Shown piece by piece: positions 56,975 through 64,000 of a DNA stretch of 64,000 nt. Origin of the DNA: Streptomyces sp. NBC_00162 (GTDB lineage: Bacteria; Actinomycetota; Actinomycetes; Streptomycetales; Streptomycetaceae); NCBI RefSeq assembly GCF_024611995.1, contig NZ_CP102509.1, positions 3,410,001 through 3,474,000 on the forward strand, given 5' to 3'. The notes under the pieces were generated by a model, which saw only the letters and a program-made list of their open reading frames with translations, was not told where the DNA came from and did no database searches. Numbering within the stretch: the stretch's first letter is position 1; each line of letters starts with the position of its first letter. The translations under genes were made by a program, and so were the position numbers.

Positions 56975-59017
56975 CTAGCCTGCGTTGGTGTCGACGACGA
57001 CGGTCCGTTCGGCCGTGGTCTTGCCGCGCAGGGCCTTGCCGAGCGCGCCGGCGACGTCCTGCGGGGTGACCGCCGTCTTGGCGCCGGTGCCTCGGGTGAT
57101 CGTGATGCCGTCGAAGGTGTTCCCGTAGGTCTCCTTGAGGGCGTCCAGGTCGAACTTCTCGACCAGGTGGCCCTCGACGGGCTGCATGCTGAGGATCTTG
57201 GGCAGGGACTTGCTGCCGAAGGCGATGGTCTTGGGGCCGATCTTGACCGTGGCGTTGGCGGACATCGCCGGTTCGGCGAACTCCTTCATCGCCCGGCCCA
57301 GTTCGGCCTCGTCGATGACCGGCGCCTTGGTGGTGACGGGCAGTTCGGCCACGCCCGGGTTGCCGGTGGCGACCATGTCGCGGAAGGACTTGGTGACCAG
57401 CGCGACGGAAGCGTCCACGTCGAGGGTGGTACCGGGGGTGCCGGGGACGGCCACGGCCTTGCCGGTGTCGAACTTGATGGTGCCCTCGGTGGCCGTGCCG
57501 GCGGTGCCCGCGAGCTCCTGGAGCGCGACCTGGAGCTTCTCCTCGTCGACCGGCATCACGGCGTCGGCCTTGCGCTCGTTGCCGAGGAGGGAGCCGATGA
57601 CGGTGACCGGGTTGTAGTCACTGCCGGCGGCGTTGCGGACGGTGGTCTGGCTGTCCAGGGTCAGGCCGGCCTTCTCGGGCTTCAGCTCGACCTGCTTGCC
57701 GCCGACGCTGAGCTGGAGCGGGGCGGCGGCGCGGGTGCCGAAGGCCGTCTGGAGCTTGGCCACGGCCTCGTCGCGGCTGCCGCTGATGTCGACGCCGAGG
57801 ACGGTGGTGCCCTTGGGGACGTCGGAGTGGTTGAGCAGCAGCCCGGCTCCGTAGGCCACGCCGAGCAGGACCACGATGCCGCCGCCGAGGAGGACCAGCT
57901 TGGAGCGGCCCTTCTTGGCGGGCTTCGCGGCCTTGGCGGATGCCTTCTGCTGCGCGGGCGCGGGCCGCGGGACGGCGGGCGCGGGGGCCGGGACCGGGGT
58001 CGGCCCGGGGCCGTGGCCGGGGCCCGTCTCGGGTCCGGGCCAGCGCGCGGCCTCTTCGCCCACGGGGCCGCTCCCGAAGCCGGGGCCCGCCGTGGGGCCG
58101 GCCGGGAAGCCTTCCTGGCTGCTGTAGGCGGGGAACGCCTCGGTGACGGGGCCGGCGTCGTCCTGGCCGCCGCCGTACGCCGGGAAGCCCTGGGTCGACC
58201 CGACGCCGGGGCCGCCCGCGGGCGGGCCGTAGTCCGAGACCGGCGGGGGCGGGGTGCGCGGCGGCGCGAAGCCCGCGTCCGGCGCGGGCGCGGCCTGGGT
58301 GCGTACGGGCGGCGGGTAGCCGGCGCCCGGCCCGGCCGGAGGCGGCGGGGTCATCCCCGGAACCGGTCCGGGCCCGGGACCCGGGGCGGGCCGCGGAGCC
58401 GGATGCGGGTGCGGGCCCGGATGCGGGTGCGGAGCCGGGGCCGGTGCGCGCCCCGCGGCGGGCCCGGGCGGCGCAGTGGGCGCCGGGGCGGGAGCGGGGG
58501 CGGGCGCCCCGTTGGGCGCCTTGCGCGGGGCGAACCAGTTGCTGGCGGACTCCTCGGGCTCGGCAGGGCCCTGGCCGCCGCGCGCGGGCTCCCGCTCGGC
58601 CTCGATCCGCGTCGGCACGGGCTTCGGCCGCTGCGCGAGCGGCGGCTCGGCCGCCCGCCCGGGCGTCGGCTCGGGCGCCTGCTGCGGCGTCGGCCGCGCC
58701 CCGGGGGACGCGGCGTCGGCCGCGTCGGAGGCAGGTCCCATCGCCTTGCGTACGACCACCGGCGGGATCGGCCGCGAACCCGGGATGTTGATCCGGATCC
58801 GGGTCGTCAGGGTGGTCTCGGTCTTGGGCCCGTCCGAGTCGGGCGTGGGCGGCTTCGAGGTCACAGGGTTCTCCTCCGGGGCTGTCGCCGCGCCAGGGCC
58901 AGGTGGCACAGCCGTGGACGGATACTGGCCGGTTCCATACGGCGGCGTACCCGAGGGGTAGGCGGCTCCACCGCGCCCTGTGGGCCCGGAGGACGAACTG
59001 TCAGTTTCACGACTCAA
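56975..59017 (-). CDS. Membrane protein with proline-rich tail and VanW-type peptidoglycan-binding repeats
   Basis: 680 residues from the TTG at 59017 (GGAG eight bases upstream; TATGAC at 59048-59053 may be its -10). An alternative GTG at 58864 has a perfect GGAGGAG six bases upstream. Residues 1-360 are disordered, dominated by Pro/Ala/Gly with (P-A-P) and (P-H-P) runs. One membrane helix near 375-395 (KLVLLGGGIVVLLGVAYGAGL) is followed by extracellular PG_binding_4-like repeats (GVDISGSRDEAVAKLQ, FDTGKAVAVPGTPG, KFDLDALKETYGN). Probably a cell-wall-contacting protein; no catalytic VanW domain follows. Confidence 0.78.
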   Translation of the reverse strand: MSRETDSSSSGPTGRGGAAYPSGTPPYGTGQYPSTAVPPGPGAATAPEENPVTSKPPTPDSDGPKTETTLTTRIRINIPGSRPIPPVVVRKAMGPASDAADAASPGARPTPQQAPEPTPGRAAEPPLAQRPKPVPTRIEAEREPARGGQGPAEPEESASNWFAPRKAPNGAPAPAPAPAPTAPPGPAAGRAPAPAPHPHPGPHPHPAPRPAPGPGPGPVPGMTPPPPAGPGAGYPPPVRTQAAPAPDAGFAPPRTPPPPVSDYGPPAGGPGVGSTQGFPAYGGGQDDAGPVTEAFPAYSSQEGFPAGPTAGPGFGSGPVGEEAARWPGPETGPGHGPGPTPVPAPAPAVPRPAPAQQKASAKAAKPAKKGRSKLVLLGGGIVVLLGVAYGAGLLLNHSDVPKGTTVLGVDISGSRDEAVAKLQTAFGTRAAAPLQLSVGGKQVELKPEKAGLTLDSQTTVRNAAGSDYNPVTVIGSLLGNERKADAVMPVDEEKLQVALQELAGTAGTATEGTIKFDTGKAVAVPGTPGTTLDVDASVALVTKSFRDMVATGNPGVAELPVTTKAPVIDEAELGRAMKEFAEPAMSANATVKIGPKTIAFGSKSLPKILSMQPVEGHLVEKFDLDALKETYGNTFDGITITRGTGAKTAVTPQDVAGALGKALRGKTTAERTVVVDTNAG

Positions 59018-59223
59018 GGCAGGTTCTCCCGGTTGGCTCCGCCGCCCGTCATACCGTGCGCGGGCAGCTCGGCGGCCCGTCCACCATACTGGCCGCCGCC
59101 CTCGCGCAACTGACCCCCAGGAATCAGGGGTTCCTCATAGCCCCCGCCAAACCCCCCTGAAGCCGCCCGCGAGCCCCTGCGAACCCCCGTGGACCTGCCA
59201 TCTCTAAGTAGTCCGACACCACG

Positions 59224-59607
59224 TCACTTGGCGGGCCGCGCGGCCGAAACCGGCCGATCCAGCGGACCGCGCATCGTGGCGCACATCACAGCGAAGACGG
59301 TTCCACCCAAAAGGTAGACGTACATGCCGATTCCGGACGAACTGAGCAGGAAGTCCCCCTCGGGACGCGGGACACCGAGCAGCACGTACGCCAGGAACCA
59401 GCCGACCGCCGCCCCGCCCACCCCGAGTCCGGTGCCGAGTGCGATCCGGCCCCCGAGGAAGAGCCCGAAGGCCGCCAGCAGCGCGAGCAACAGACCGCCG
59501 GGAAACCACAGGTCCACCACCAGCCAGCCGGCCAGGCCGGTGAGCGCGCCCAGCACCACCAGGCCAAGACAGCCGGCGATCCGCGCCGGGGTCAGGGGCC
59601 CGCTCAC
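59224..59607 (-). CDS. DUF6113 membrane protein
   Basis: 127 residues; GTG at 59607 overlaps the mshB stop as GTGA. Four membrane helices: [51 protein letters not shown] and [17 protein letters not shown]. No catalytic residues. Coupled translation with mshB and the same pairing in mycobacteria (Rv1170-Rv1171 from memory) suggest a link with mycothiol metabolism, unproven. Confidence 0.85.
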   Translation of the reverse strand: MSGPLTPARIAGCLGLVVLGALTGLAGWLVVDLWFPGGLLLALLAAFGLFLGGRIALGTGLGVGGAAVGWFLAYVLLGVPRPEGDFLLSSSGIGMYVYLLGGTVFAVMCATMRGPLDRPVSAARPAK

Positions 59608-60500
59608 GCCGCCACCCCCGCGAACAGGTCGCGCTCGCGCTCGCCCGCCGGCGCTCCCGGCAGGCCCGCGACGAGTTCGTAGTACTCGCGGGCGAACAGC
59701 GGCTGGGCCAGGTCGTTGGAGAGGGCGAAGAAGGGCCCGTCCACGGCGATCTGGGTGGCGTGGGCCCGCATGGCGGCCGACTTCGCCGCCACGAGCTCCT
59801 GCGCGGCCCCGATCTCGGCGGTGATCTTCTCGTCGGGGACGACCCCGGGCACGTCCTCCGGCGAGGCCAGCCCCGGGAAGGGCGCCTCGGAACCGGCCGC
59901 ACTCAGCCTGGCGAAGCCCTCCTCGACCACCGAGCGGGGCACGCGGTTCCAGTAGATCTTCCCGACCTCGTGCGGCTCGCCGAGGTCGCGCCGGTACGCG
60001 GCCTCCGCGGCCAGTTCGGCGCCGCGCATGGCGACGCGGTGGGCCTGGATGTGGTCGGGGTGCCCGTAGCCGCCGTTCGGGTCGTAGGTGACCAGCACCT
60101 GCGGCCGTACCTCCCGGATCACCTCCACGAGGTACGCGGCGGCCTCGTCCACGTCGGCGGACCAGAAGGCCTCCGGGCGGCGGTTCTGCGGGGCGCCCAT
60201 CATCCCGGAGTCCCGGTAGCGGCCGGGACCGCCGAGGAACCGGTGGTCGGTGACGCCCAGTTCCGCCATGGCGGCGGCGAGCTCGCCGACCCGGTGCGCG
60301 CCGAGGCTGTCGTCGCGGTCGGCCGCCAAGTGGGCGAGCCCGGGCGGGATGACCTCGCCCTCTTCGCCGAGGGTGCAGGTCACCAGGGTGACGTGAGCCC
60401 CCTCGGCCGCGTACTTGGCCATGGTGACGCCGTTGTTGATCGACTCGTCGTCCGGGTGCGCGTGCACGAGGAGCAGACGACGGGCGGGAAGACCGTTCAT
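59604..60500 (-). CDS. mshB: GlcNAc-Ins deacetylase MshB (mycothiol biosynthesis)
   Basis: 298 residues, ATG at 60500. LmbE/PIG-L zinc hydrolase: AHPDDE (14-19) supplies catalytic Asp and metal ligands, [11 protein letters not shown] the third ligand. [11 protein letters not shown] and [17 protein letters not shown] are the MshB-specific segments. Deacetylates 1-O-(2-acetamido-2-deoxy-glucopyranosyl)-myo-inositol, the second committed step to mycothiol. Cytosolic. The mycothiol-dependent physiology supports an actinomycete. Confidence 0.94.
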   Translation of the reverse strand: MNGLPARRLLLVHAHPDDESINNGVTMAKYAAEGAHVTLVTCTLGEEGEVIPPGLAHLAADRDDSLGAHRVGELAAAMAELGVTDHRFLGGPGRYRDSGMMGAPQNRRPEAFWSADVDEAAAYLVEVIREVRPQVLVTYDPNGGYGHPDHIQAHRVAMRGAELAAEAAYRRDLGEPHEVGKIYWNRVPRSVVEEGFARLSAAGSEAPFPGLASPEDVPGVVPDEKITAEIGAAQELVAAKSAAMRAHATQIAVDGPFFALSNDLAQPLFAREYYELVAGLPGAPAGERERDLFAGVAA

Positions 60501-60523
60501 GGGCCTAGCCTACGAGGCAGGGC

Positions 60524-60718
60524 TCAGAACTTGAGGCCACTGATCATGCTGGCCACGTTGGAAGTGAGCTGGCTGAGGGTCGGGGCGATGGTGGAACTCG
60601 CCAGGTAGAAACCGAGGAGCACACAGACCACCGCGTGTCCCGCCTTCAGGCCCGACCTTCGGACCAGCAGGAATACGACGATCGCCAGCAGCACCACGGC
60701 CGAGATCGAGAGTGCCAC
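60524..60718 (-). CDS. Small two-helix membrane protein
   Basis: 64 residues; GTG at 60718 with GGAGGTG eight bases upstream. Helices at about 2-20 (ALSISAVVLLAIVVFLLV) and 27-45 (AVVCVLLGFYLASSTIA). The region between is basic. Located 24 bases upstream of mshB on the same strand. No family recognised, function unknown; coding supported by the ribosome binding site and codon pattern. Confidence 0.75.
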   Translation of the reverse strand: MALSISAVVLLAIVVFLLVRRSGLKAGHAVVCVLLGFYLASSTIAPTLSQLTSNVASMISGLKF

Positions 60719-61100
60719 GGCGTTTCACCTCCACGTCGAGCGGACATCGGTACGCGTATTAGTGCTCGGCGGGAGTCATACCCACCGTGCGCTACGGATC
60801 ATAACTTTCCGTACCAGCGCATCGATCGAAATCCGGCAGCACGAGGGGCGCATGGCGCGCATAGGCAGGGGCACACGGGAGGCCGGCCGGAGAGGCTGTA
60901 CGCCCCTCCGGCCGGCTGTCGGCACCCGCACGGCCGCACGCCACCCAGGCTGCATGCCCCAGATCTCGGGGCAGAAACGGTCAAGTTGCCCGCGTGTAAA
61001 CGGCGTTGGGGCAGAGCCCGCCGTCACGGCGTGGGATATGCGCGCGTGGCCGGAAATAATCGGCTGGCAGGGAAGGGTGGTTCACTCCTCGAGACGCCCC
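60719..61100. other. Intergenic region between small membrane gene and dppF
   Basis: 382 bases with no coding frame. GCCGGCCGGAG (60882-60892) pairs perfectly with CTCCGGCCGGC (60906-60916), an 11-bp hairpin that probably terminates the dpp operon (minus strand). The remainder includes A/T-rich patches such as GGAAATAATCGG near 61053; a promoter for the small membrane gene should lie near 60720-60800 but no convincing hexamer pair was found. Confidence 0.55.
60882..60916 (-). terminator. Probable terminator of the dpp operon
   Basis: Perfect 11-bp stem with a 13-base loop, about 185 bases downstream of the dppF stop. Confidence 0.6.
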
Positions 61101-62141
61101 CTAGGAGTTCGCGTCTTCCGGTGGTGCGGGAACCACCTGTTTCTCCGCCGCGAAGTGACAGGCCGAGGGGTGGGCCGCCGGGCCCGACGGGAAGACCGCG
61201 GGGACCGCGAGCAGCGGCACCTCCGAGGTGCACCTCTCCTGGGCCTTCCAGCAGCGCGTGCGGAAGGGGCAGCCCGAGGGCGGGTTGGCAGGTGAGGGCA
61301 CGTCCCCGGAGAGGATGATCCGCTCGCGGTGGGCGCGGGCCTGCGGGTCCGGGACCGGCACCGCCGACAGCAGGGCCTGGGTGTACGGGTGGGTCGGGTG
61401 GTCGTAGATCTGGGTGTCGGAGCCGATCTCCACGATCCGGCCCAGGTACATGACCCCGACCCGGTCCGAGATGTGCCGCACGATCGACAGGTCGTGCGCG
61501 ATGAACACGTAGGACAGGCTGAACTCGTCCTGGAGGCGCTCCAGGAGGTTGATCACCTGGGCCTGGACGGAGACGTCGAGCGCGGAGACCGGCTCGTCGG
61601 CGACGATGATCTCGGGCTGGAGGGCCAGGCCGCGGGCGATGCCGATGCGCTGGCGCTGGCCGCCGGAGAACTGGTGCGGATAGCGGTTGATGTACTCCGG
61701 GTTGAGGCCGACCACGTCCAGGAGTTCCTGGACCTTGCGGCGCCGGCTGCCCTTCGGGGCGACCTCGGGGTGGATCTCGTACGGCTCCCCGACGATGTCG
61801 CCGACCGTCATGCGCGGGTTCAGCGAGGTGTACGGGTCCTGGAACACCATCTGGATGTTGCGCCGGACGGCCTTCAGGGCGCGCCCCGACAGCTTGGTGA
61901 TGTCCTCGCCCTTGTACGAGATCGCGCCGGCCGTCGGCCGCTCCAGGTTGACCAGCATCTTGGCCACGGTCGACTTCCCGCACCCCGATTCGCCGACGAT
62001 GCCGAGCGTCTCGCCGGCGCGCAGGTCGAAGGAGACCCCGTCGACCGCCTTCACCGCGCCGATCTGCTTGCGGAAGACGATGCCCTGGGTCAGCGGGTAG
62101 TGCTTGACCAGGTCCTTCACTTCCAGAAGGGACTCAGACAT
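61101..62141 (-). CDS. dppF: Dipeptide/oligopeptide ABC importer ATPase DppF/OppF
   Basis: 346 residues, start at 62141 overlapping dppD by eight bases. Walker [13 protein letters not shown], signature [17 protein letters not shown], Walker [15 protein letters not shown], switch FIAHDLSIV. The oligopeptide C-terminal domain has [17 protein letters not shown], a three-cysteine pattern, ending in SACHF. Energises uptake with DppD. Specificity lies with the binding protein outside the window. Confidence 0.94.
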   Translation of the reverse strand: MSESLLEVKDLVKHYPLTQGIVFRKQIGAVKAVDGVSFDLRAGETLGIVGESGCGKSTVAKMLVNLERPTAGAISYKGEDITKLSGRALKAVRRNIQMVFQDPYTSLNPRMTVGDIVGEPYEIHPEVAPKGSRRRKVQELLDVVGLNPEYINRYPHQFSGGQRQRIGIARGLALQPEIIVADEPVSALDVSVQAQVINLLERLQDEFSLSYVFIAHDLSIVRHISDRVGVMYLGRIVEIGSDTQIYDHPTHPYTQALLSAVPVPDPQARAHRERIILSGDVPSPANPPSGCPFRTRCWKAQERCTSEVPLLAVPAVFPSGPAAHPSACHFAAEKQVVPAPPEDANS

Positions 62142-63108
62142 GGAGGCACTCCTTCCAGAAGAAGCAGGCGCTGGTCCGGTCCTCGGCGACCTGCGCCAGC
62201 GGCGGGACCTCGGCCCGGCAGACGGCCTGCGCCATCGGGCAGCGCGGGTTGAAGGCGCAGCCGGGCGGGATGGCGAGCAGGTTCGGGGGCAGGCCCTTGA
62301 TCGCGTACAGCTCCTGGCCCTTCTGGTCGAGGCGCGGGATGGAGTCCAGCAGGCCGCGCGTGTACGGGTGCGCGGGCGCCTGGTAGATCTGGTGGACGGG
62401 GGCCGCCTCGACGATCCGGCCCGCGTACATGACGGCGATCTTGTCGGCGACGTCGGCGACCACGCCCAGGTCGTGGGTGATCAGGATGAGGCCCATGTTG
62501 AGCTCGCGCTGGAGCTCGGCCAGCAGGTCCATCACCTGGGCCTGGACGGTGACGTCCAGGGCGGTGGTCGGCTCGTCCGCGATGATCAGCGAGGGTTCCA
62601 GCGCCAGCGCCATCGCGATCATGATGCGCTGGCGCATGCCGCCGGAGAACTGGTGCGGATAGTCCCCCACGCGCTGCTTGGCCGCCGGGATCTTCACCCG
62701 GTCCATCAGCTCGACGGCCTTGCCCTTGGCGTCCTTGCGGGACATCCCGCGGTGGACCTCGTACATCTCGCCGAGCTGCGCGCCCACGCTGAGCACGGGG
62801 TTCAGGGAGGAGAGGGCGTCCTGGAAGATCATCGCCATGTCGGCGCCGCGGATCTTCCGCCGGTCCTCCTCCTTCATCTTCAGCAGGTCCCGGCCCTTGA
62901 AGAGGATCTCGCCGCCCGCGATCCGGCCCGGCGGCGTCTCCAGGATGCCCATCACGGCCTGGGCGGTCACCGACTTGCCGGAGCCCGACTCGCCGAGCAC
63001 GGCGAGCGTCTCGCCCTCGTCCACCGAGTAGTCGACGCCGTTGACCGCCTTCGCGACTCCGTCGCGCGTCTTGAATTCCACGTGCAGGTCGCGGACTTCG
63101 AGCAGCAT
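62134..63108 (-). CDS. dppD: Dipeptide/oligopeptide ABC importer ATPase DppD/OppD
   Basis: 324 residues, ATG at 63108. Walker [13 protein letters not shown], signature [17 protein letters not shown], Walker [13 protein letters not shown], switch [10 protein letters not shown]-terminal oligopeptide domain with [16 protein letters not shown] and SACFFWK, which fits the iron-sulfur cysteine pattern of DppD subunits. Twelve bases downstream of the permease gene, in operon with dppF. Confidence 0.94.
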   Translation of the reverse strand: MLLEVRDLHVEFKTRDGVAKAVNGVDYSVDEGETLAVLGESGSGKSVTAQAVMGILETPPGRIAGGEILFKGRDLLKMKEEDRRKIRGADMAMIFQDALSSLNPVLSVGAQLGEMYEVHRGMSRKDAKGKAVELMDRVKIPAAKQRVGDYPHQFSGGMRQRIMIAMALALEPSLIIADEPTTALDVTVQAQVMDLLAELQRELNMGLILITHDLGVVADVADKIAVMYAGRIVEAAPVHQIYQAPAHPYTRGLLDSIPRLDQKGQELYAIKGLPPNLLAIPPGCAFNPRCPMAQAVCRAEVPPLAQVAEDRTSACFFWKECLHV

Positions 63109-63120
63109 GTGCGGGGCTCC

Positions 63121-64000
63121 TCAGCGCAGCTTGGGGTCGAGGGCGTCGCGCACCGCGTCGCCGAGCATGATGAAGGCGAGCACGGTCAGGCTGAGCGCGC
63201 CCGCCGGCCAGAGCAGCATGTGCGGGGCGTTGCGGATCTGCGAGGCCGCGTTGGAGATGTCGATGCCCCAGGAGACGGTGGGCGGGCGCAGGCCGACGCC
63301 GAGGAAGGACAGGGTGGCTTCCAGGGCGATGTAGGTGCCGAGCGCGATGGTGGCGACGACGATGACGGGCGCGATGGCGTTGGGCGCCACGTGCCGCAGC
63401 AGCATCCGGGCGTTGCCGGCGCCGAGCGCGCGGGCGGCCTGGACGTAGTCGTTCTGTTTGGCGGTGATCACCGAGCCGCGGGCGATGCGGGCGAGCTGCG
63501 GCCAGCCGAGCAGCACGATGAAGCCGACCACGGGCCAGACGGTGGTGCTGGTGACGACGGACAGGAAGACCAGGCCGCCCAGGATCACCGGGATGCCGAA
63601 GAAGATGTCCGCGACCCGGGAGAGCAGCGAGTCCCCCCAGCCCCCGAAGAAGCCGGCGAACCCGCCGAGTGCGGAGCCGAGCAGGGCGGCGCCGAGGGTG
63701 GCGCACACGCCCACGGTGATGGAGGCGCGGGCGCCGTAGACGGTACGCGTGTACACGTCGCAGCCCTGGGTGTCGTAGCCGAAGGGGTGGCCGGGTGAGG
63801 CGCCCTGCTGGGACTTGGACAGGTCGCATTGCAGCGGGTCGCCACTGGCGATGAGCTGCGGCCAGATCGAGATGACCACGAGGAACAGGATCACCAGCGA
63901 GGAGATGACGAAGACGGGGTTGCGACGCAGCTGGTGCCAGGCGTCGGACCACAGGGAGCGGGGCTTCTCCTTGGGCCCGGAGCCGGCCGGCTTGTCGCCG
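63121..64000 (-). CDS. dppC: Dipeptide/oligopeptide ABC importer permease DppC/OppC, 5' end outside window
   Basis: At least 293 residues; the frame is open at the window edge. Visible N-terminal part RSLWSDAWHQLRRNPVFV precedes the first membrane helix (VILFLVVISIWPQLIA), a periplasmic-type loop with GYDTQGCDVYTRTVYGARAS, and five further helices of the BPD_transp_1 fold. The EAA coupling loop is ARALGAGNARMLLRHVAPNAIAP. Ends LGDAVRDALDPKLR. First visible gene of the dpp operon here; dppB and the binding protein should lie to the right. Confidence 0.92.
   Translation of the reverse strand, partial: GDKPAGSGPKEKPRSLWSDAWHQLRRNPVFVISSLVILFLVVISIWPQLIASGDPLQCDLSKSQQGASPGHPFGYDTQGCDVYTRTVYGARASITVGVCATLGAALLGSALGGFAGFFGGWGDSLLSRVADIFFGIPVILGGLVFLSVVTSTTVWPVVGFIVLLGWPQLARIARGSVITAKQNDYVQAARALGAGNARMLLRHVAPNAIAPVIVVATIALGTYIALEATLSFLGVGLRPPTVSWGIDISNAASQIRNAPHMLLWPAGALSLTVLAFIMLGDAVRDALDPKLR

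Noticed and set aside
1..64000. tRNA, rRNA, CRISPR array or prophage
   Set aside because: No cloverleaf with CCA context, no regularly spaced repeats, and no integrase, terminase or structural phage genes were seen.

Overview
The window is high-GC actinobacterial chromosome with strong GC-skewed third codon positions, many GTG starts, frequent 4-bp ATGA/GTGA gene overlaps and short perfect GC hairpins between convergent genes. Protein content points to Streptomyces: mycothiol deacetylase MshB, AdnAB recombination nuclease, DUF3107, DUF3117, DUF3152, DUF6113 and DUF6758 proteins. It looks like conserved core chromosome. I see no prophage, plasmid, CRISPR array, rRNA or tRNA. I count 62 protein genes; two are cut by the window ends.

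Layout. 1-8.8 kb (minus): M20 dipeptidase (cut), the AdnB and AdnA helicase-nucleases, an alkyltransferase-like DNA repair protein. 8.9-13.5 kb (plus): kinase-like/flippase membrane fusion, a MITE-like element, a secreted tripeptidyl aminopeptidase. 13.5-19.1 kb (minus): MoeZ, then a tightly overlapping four-gene operon (DUF3492/PelF-type glycosyltransferase, membrane protein, sugar-nucleotide epimerase, spherulin-4-like protein) that resembles a minimal Pel or galactosaminogalactan-type polysaccharide system. 19.2-24.3 kb: DUF3152 metzincin-like protein, hydrolase, acidic protein, TetR regulator, DUF3107, membrane protein, MiaE-like ferritin fold. 24.3-28.5 kb: DEAD-box RNA helicase with a non-standard CTG start, hydrolase, a 50-residue gene with its own promoter, operator and terminator, MarC. 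28.6-30.8 kb: PHP phosphoesterase, DUF6758, SUFU-domain protein. 30.9-37.1 kb: CorA, lipoprotein, PRC/MgtE-N/CBS protein coupled to DUF1003, Mrp.

37.1-42.2 kb: TatB, HtrA protease, zinc anti-sigma factor, ECF sigma factor and a divergent O-methyltransferase, together an envelope-stress module. 42.2-53.3 kb: PAP2-like protein, DUF3117, enoyl-CoA hydratase, Tag glycosylase, DivIVA-like protein, FolP2-type DHPS homologue, LOG hydrolase, lysine enzymes DapE and DapC, a lysozyme-like secreted protein, 7Fe ferredoxin, GNAT and SirB1-like proteins. 53.3-56.9 kb: ABC exporter plus histidine kinase and LuxR-type response regulator with a palindromic box upstream. 57-60.7 kb: peptidoglycan-binding-like membrane protein, DUF6113, MshB, small membrane protein. 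61.1-64 kb: dipeptide/oligopeptide ABC importer DppF-DppD-DppC (cut).

From memory of the Mycobacterium tuberculosis map, gene content and order parallel three of its blocks (about Rv3201c-Rv3211, Rv1202-Rv1239c and Rv1170-Rv1178), which supports many assignments. Start codons were chosen from ribosome binding sites and family N-termini, so several differ from the longest possible reading frame.
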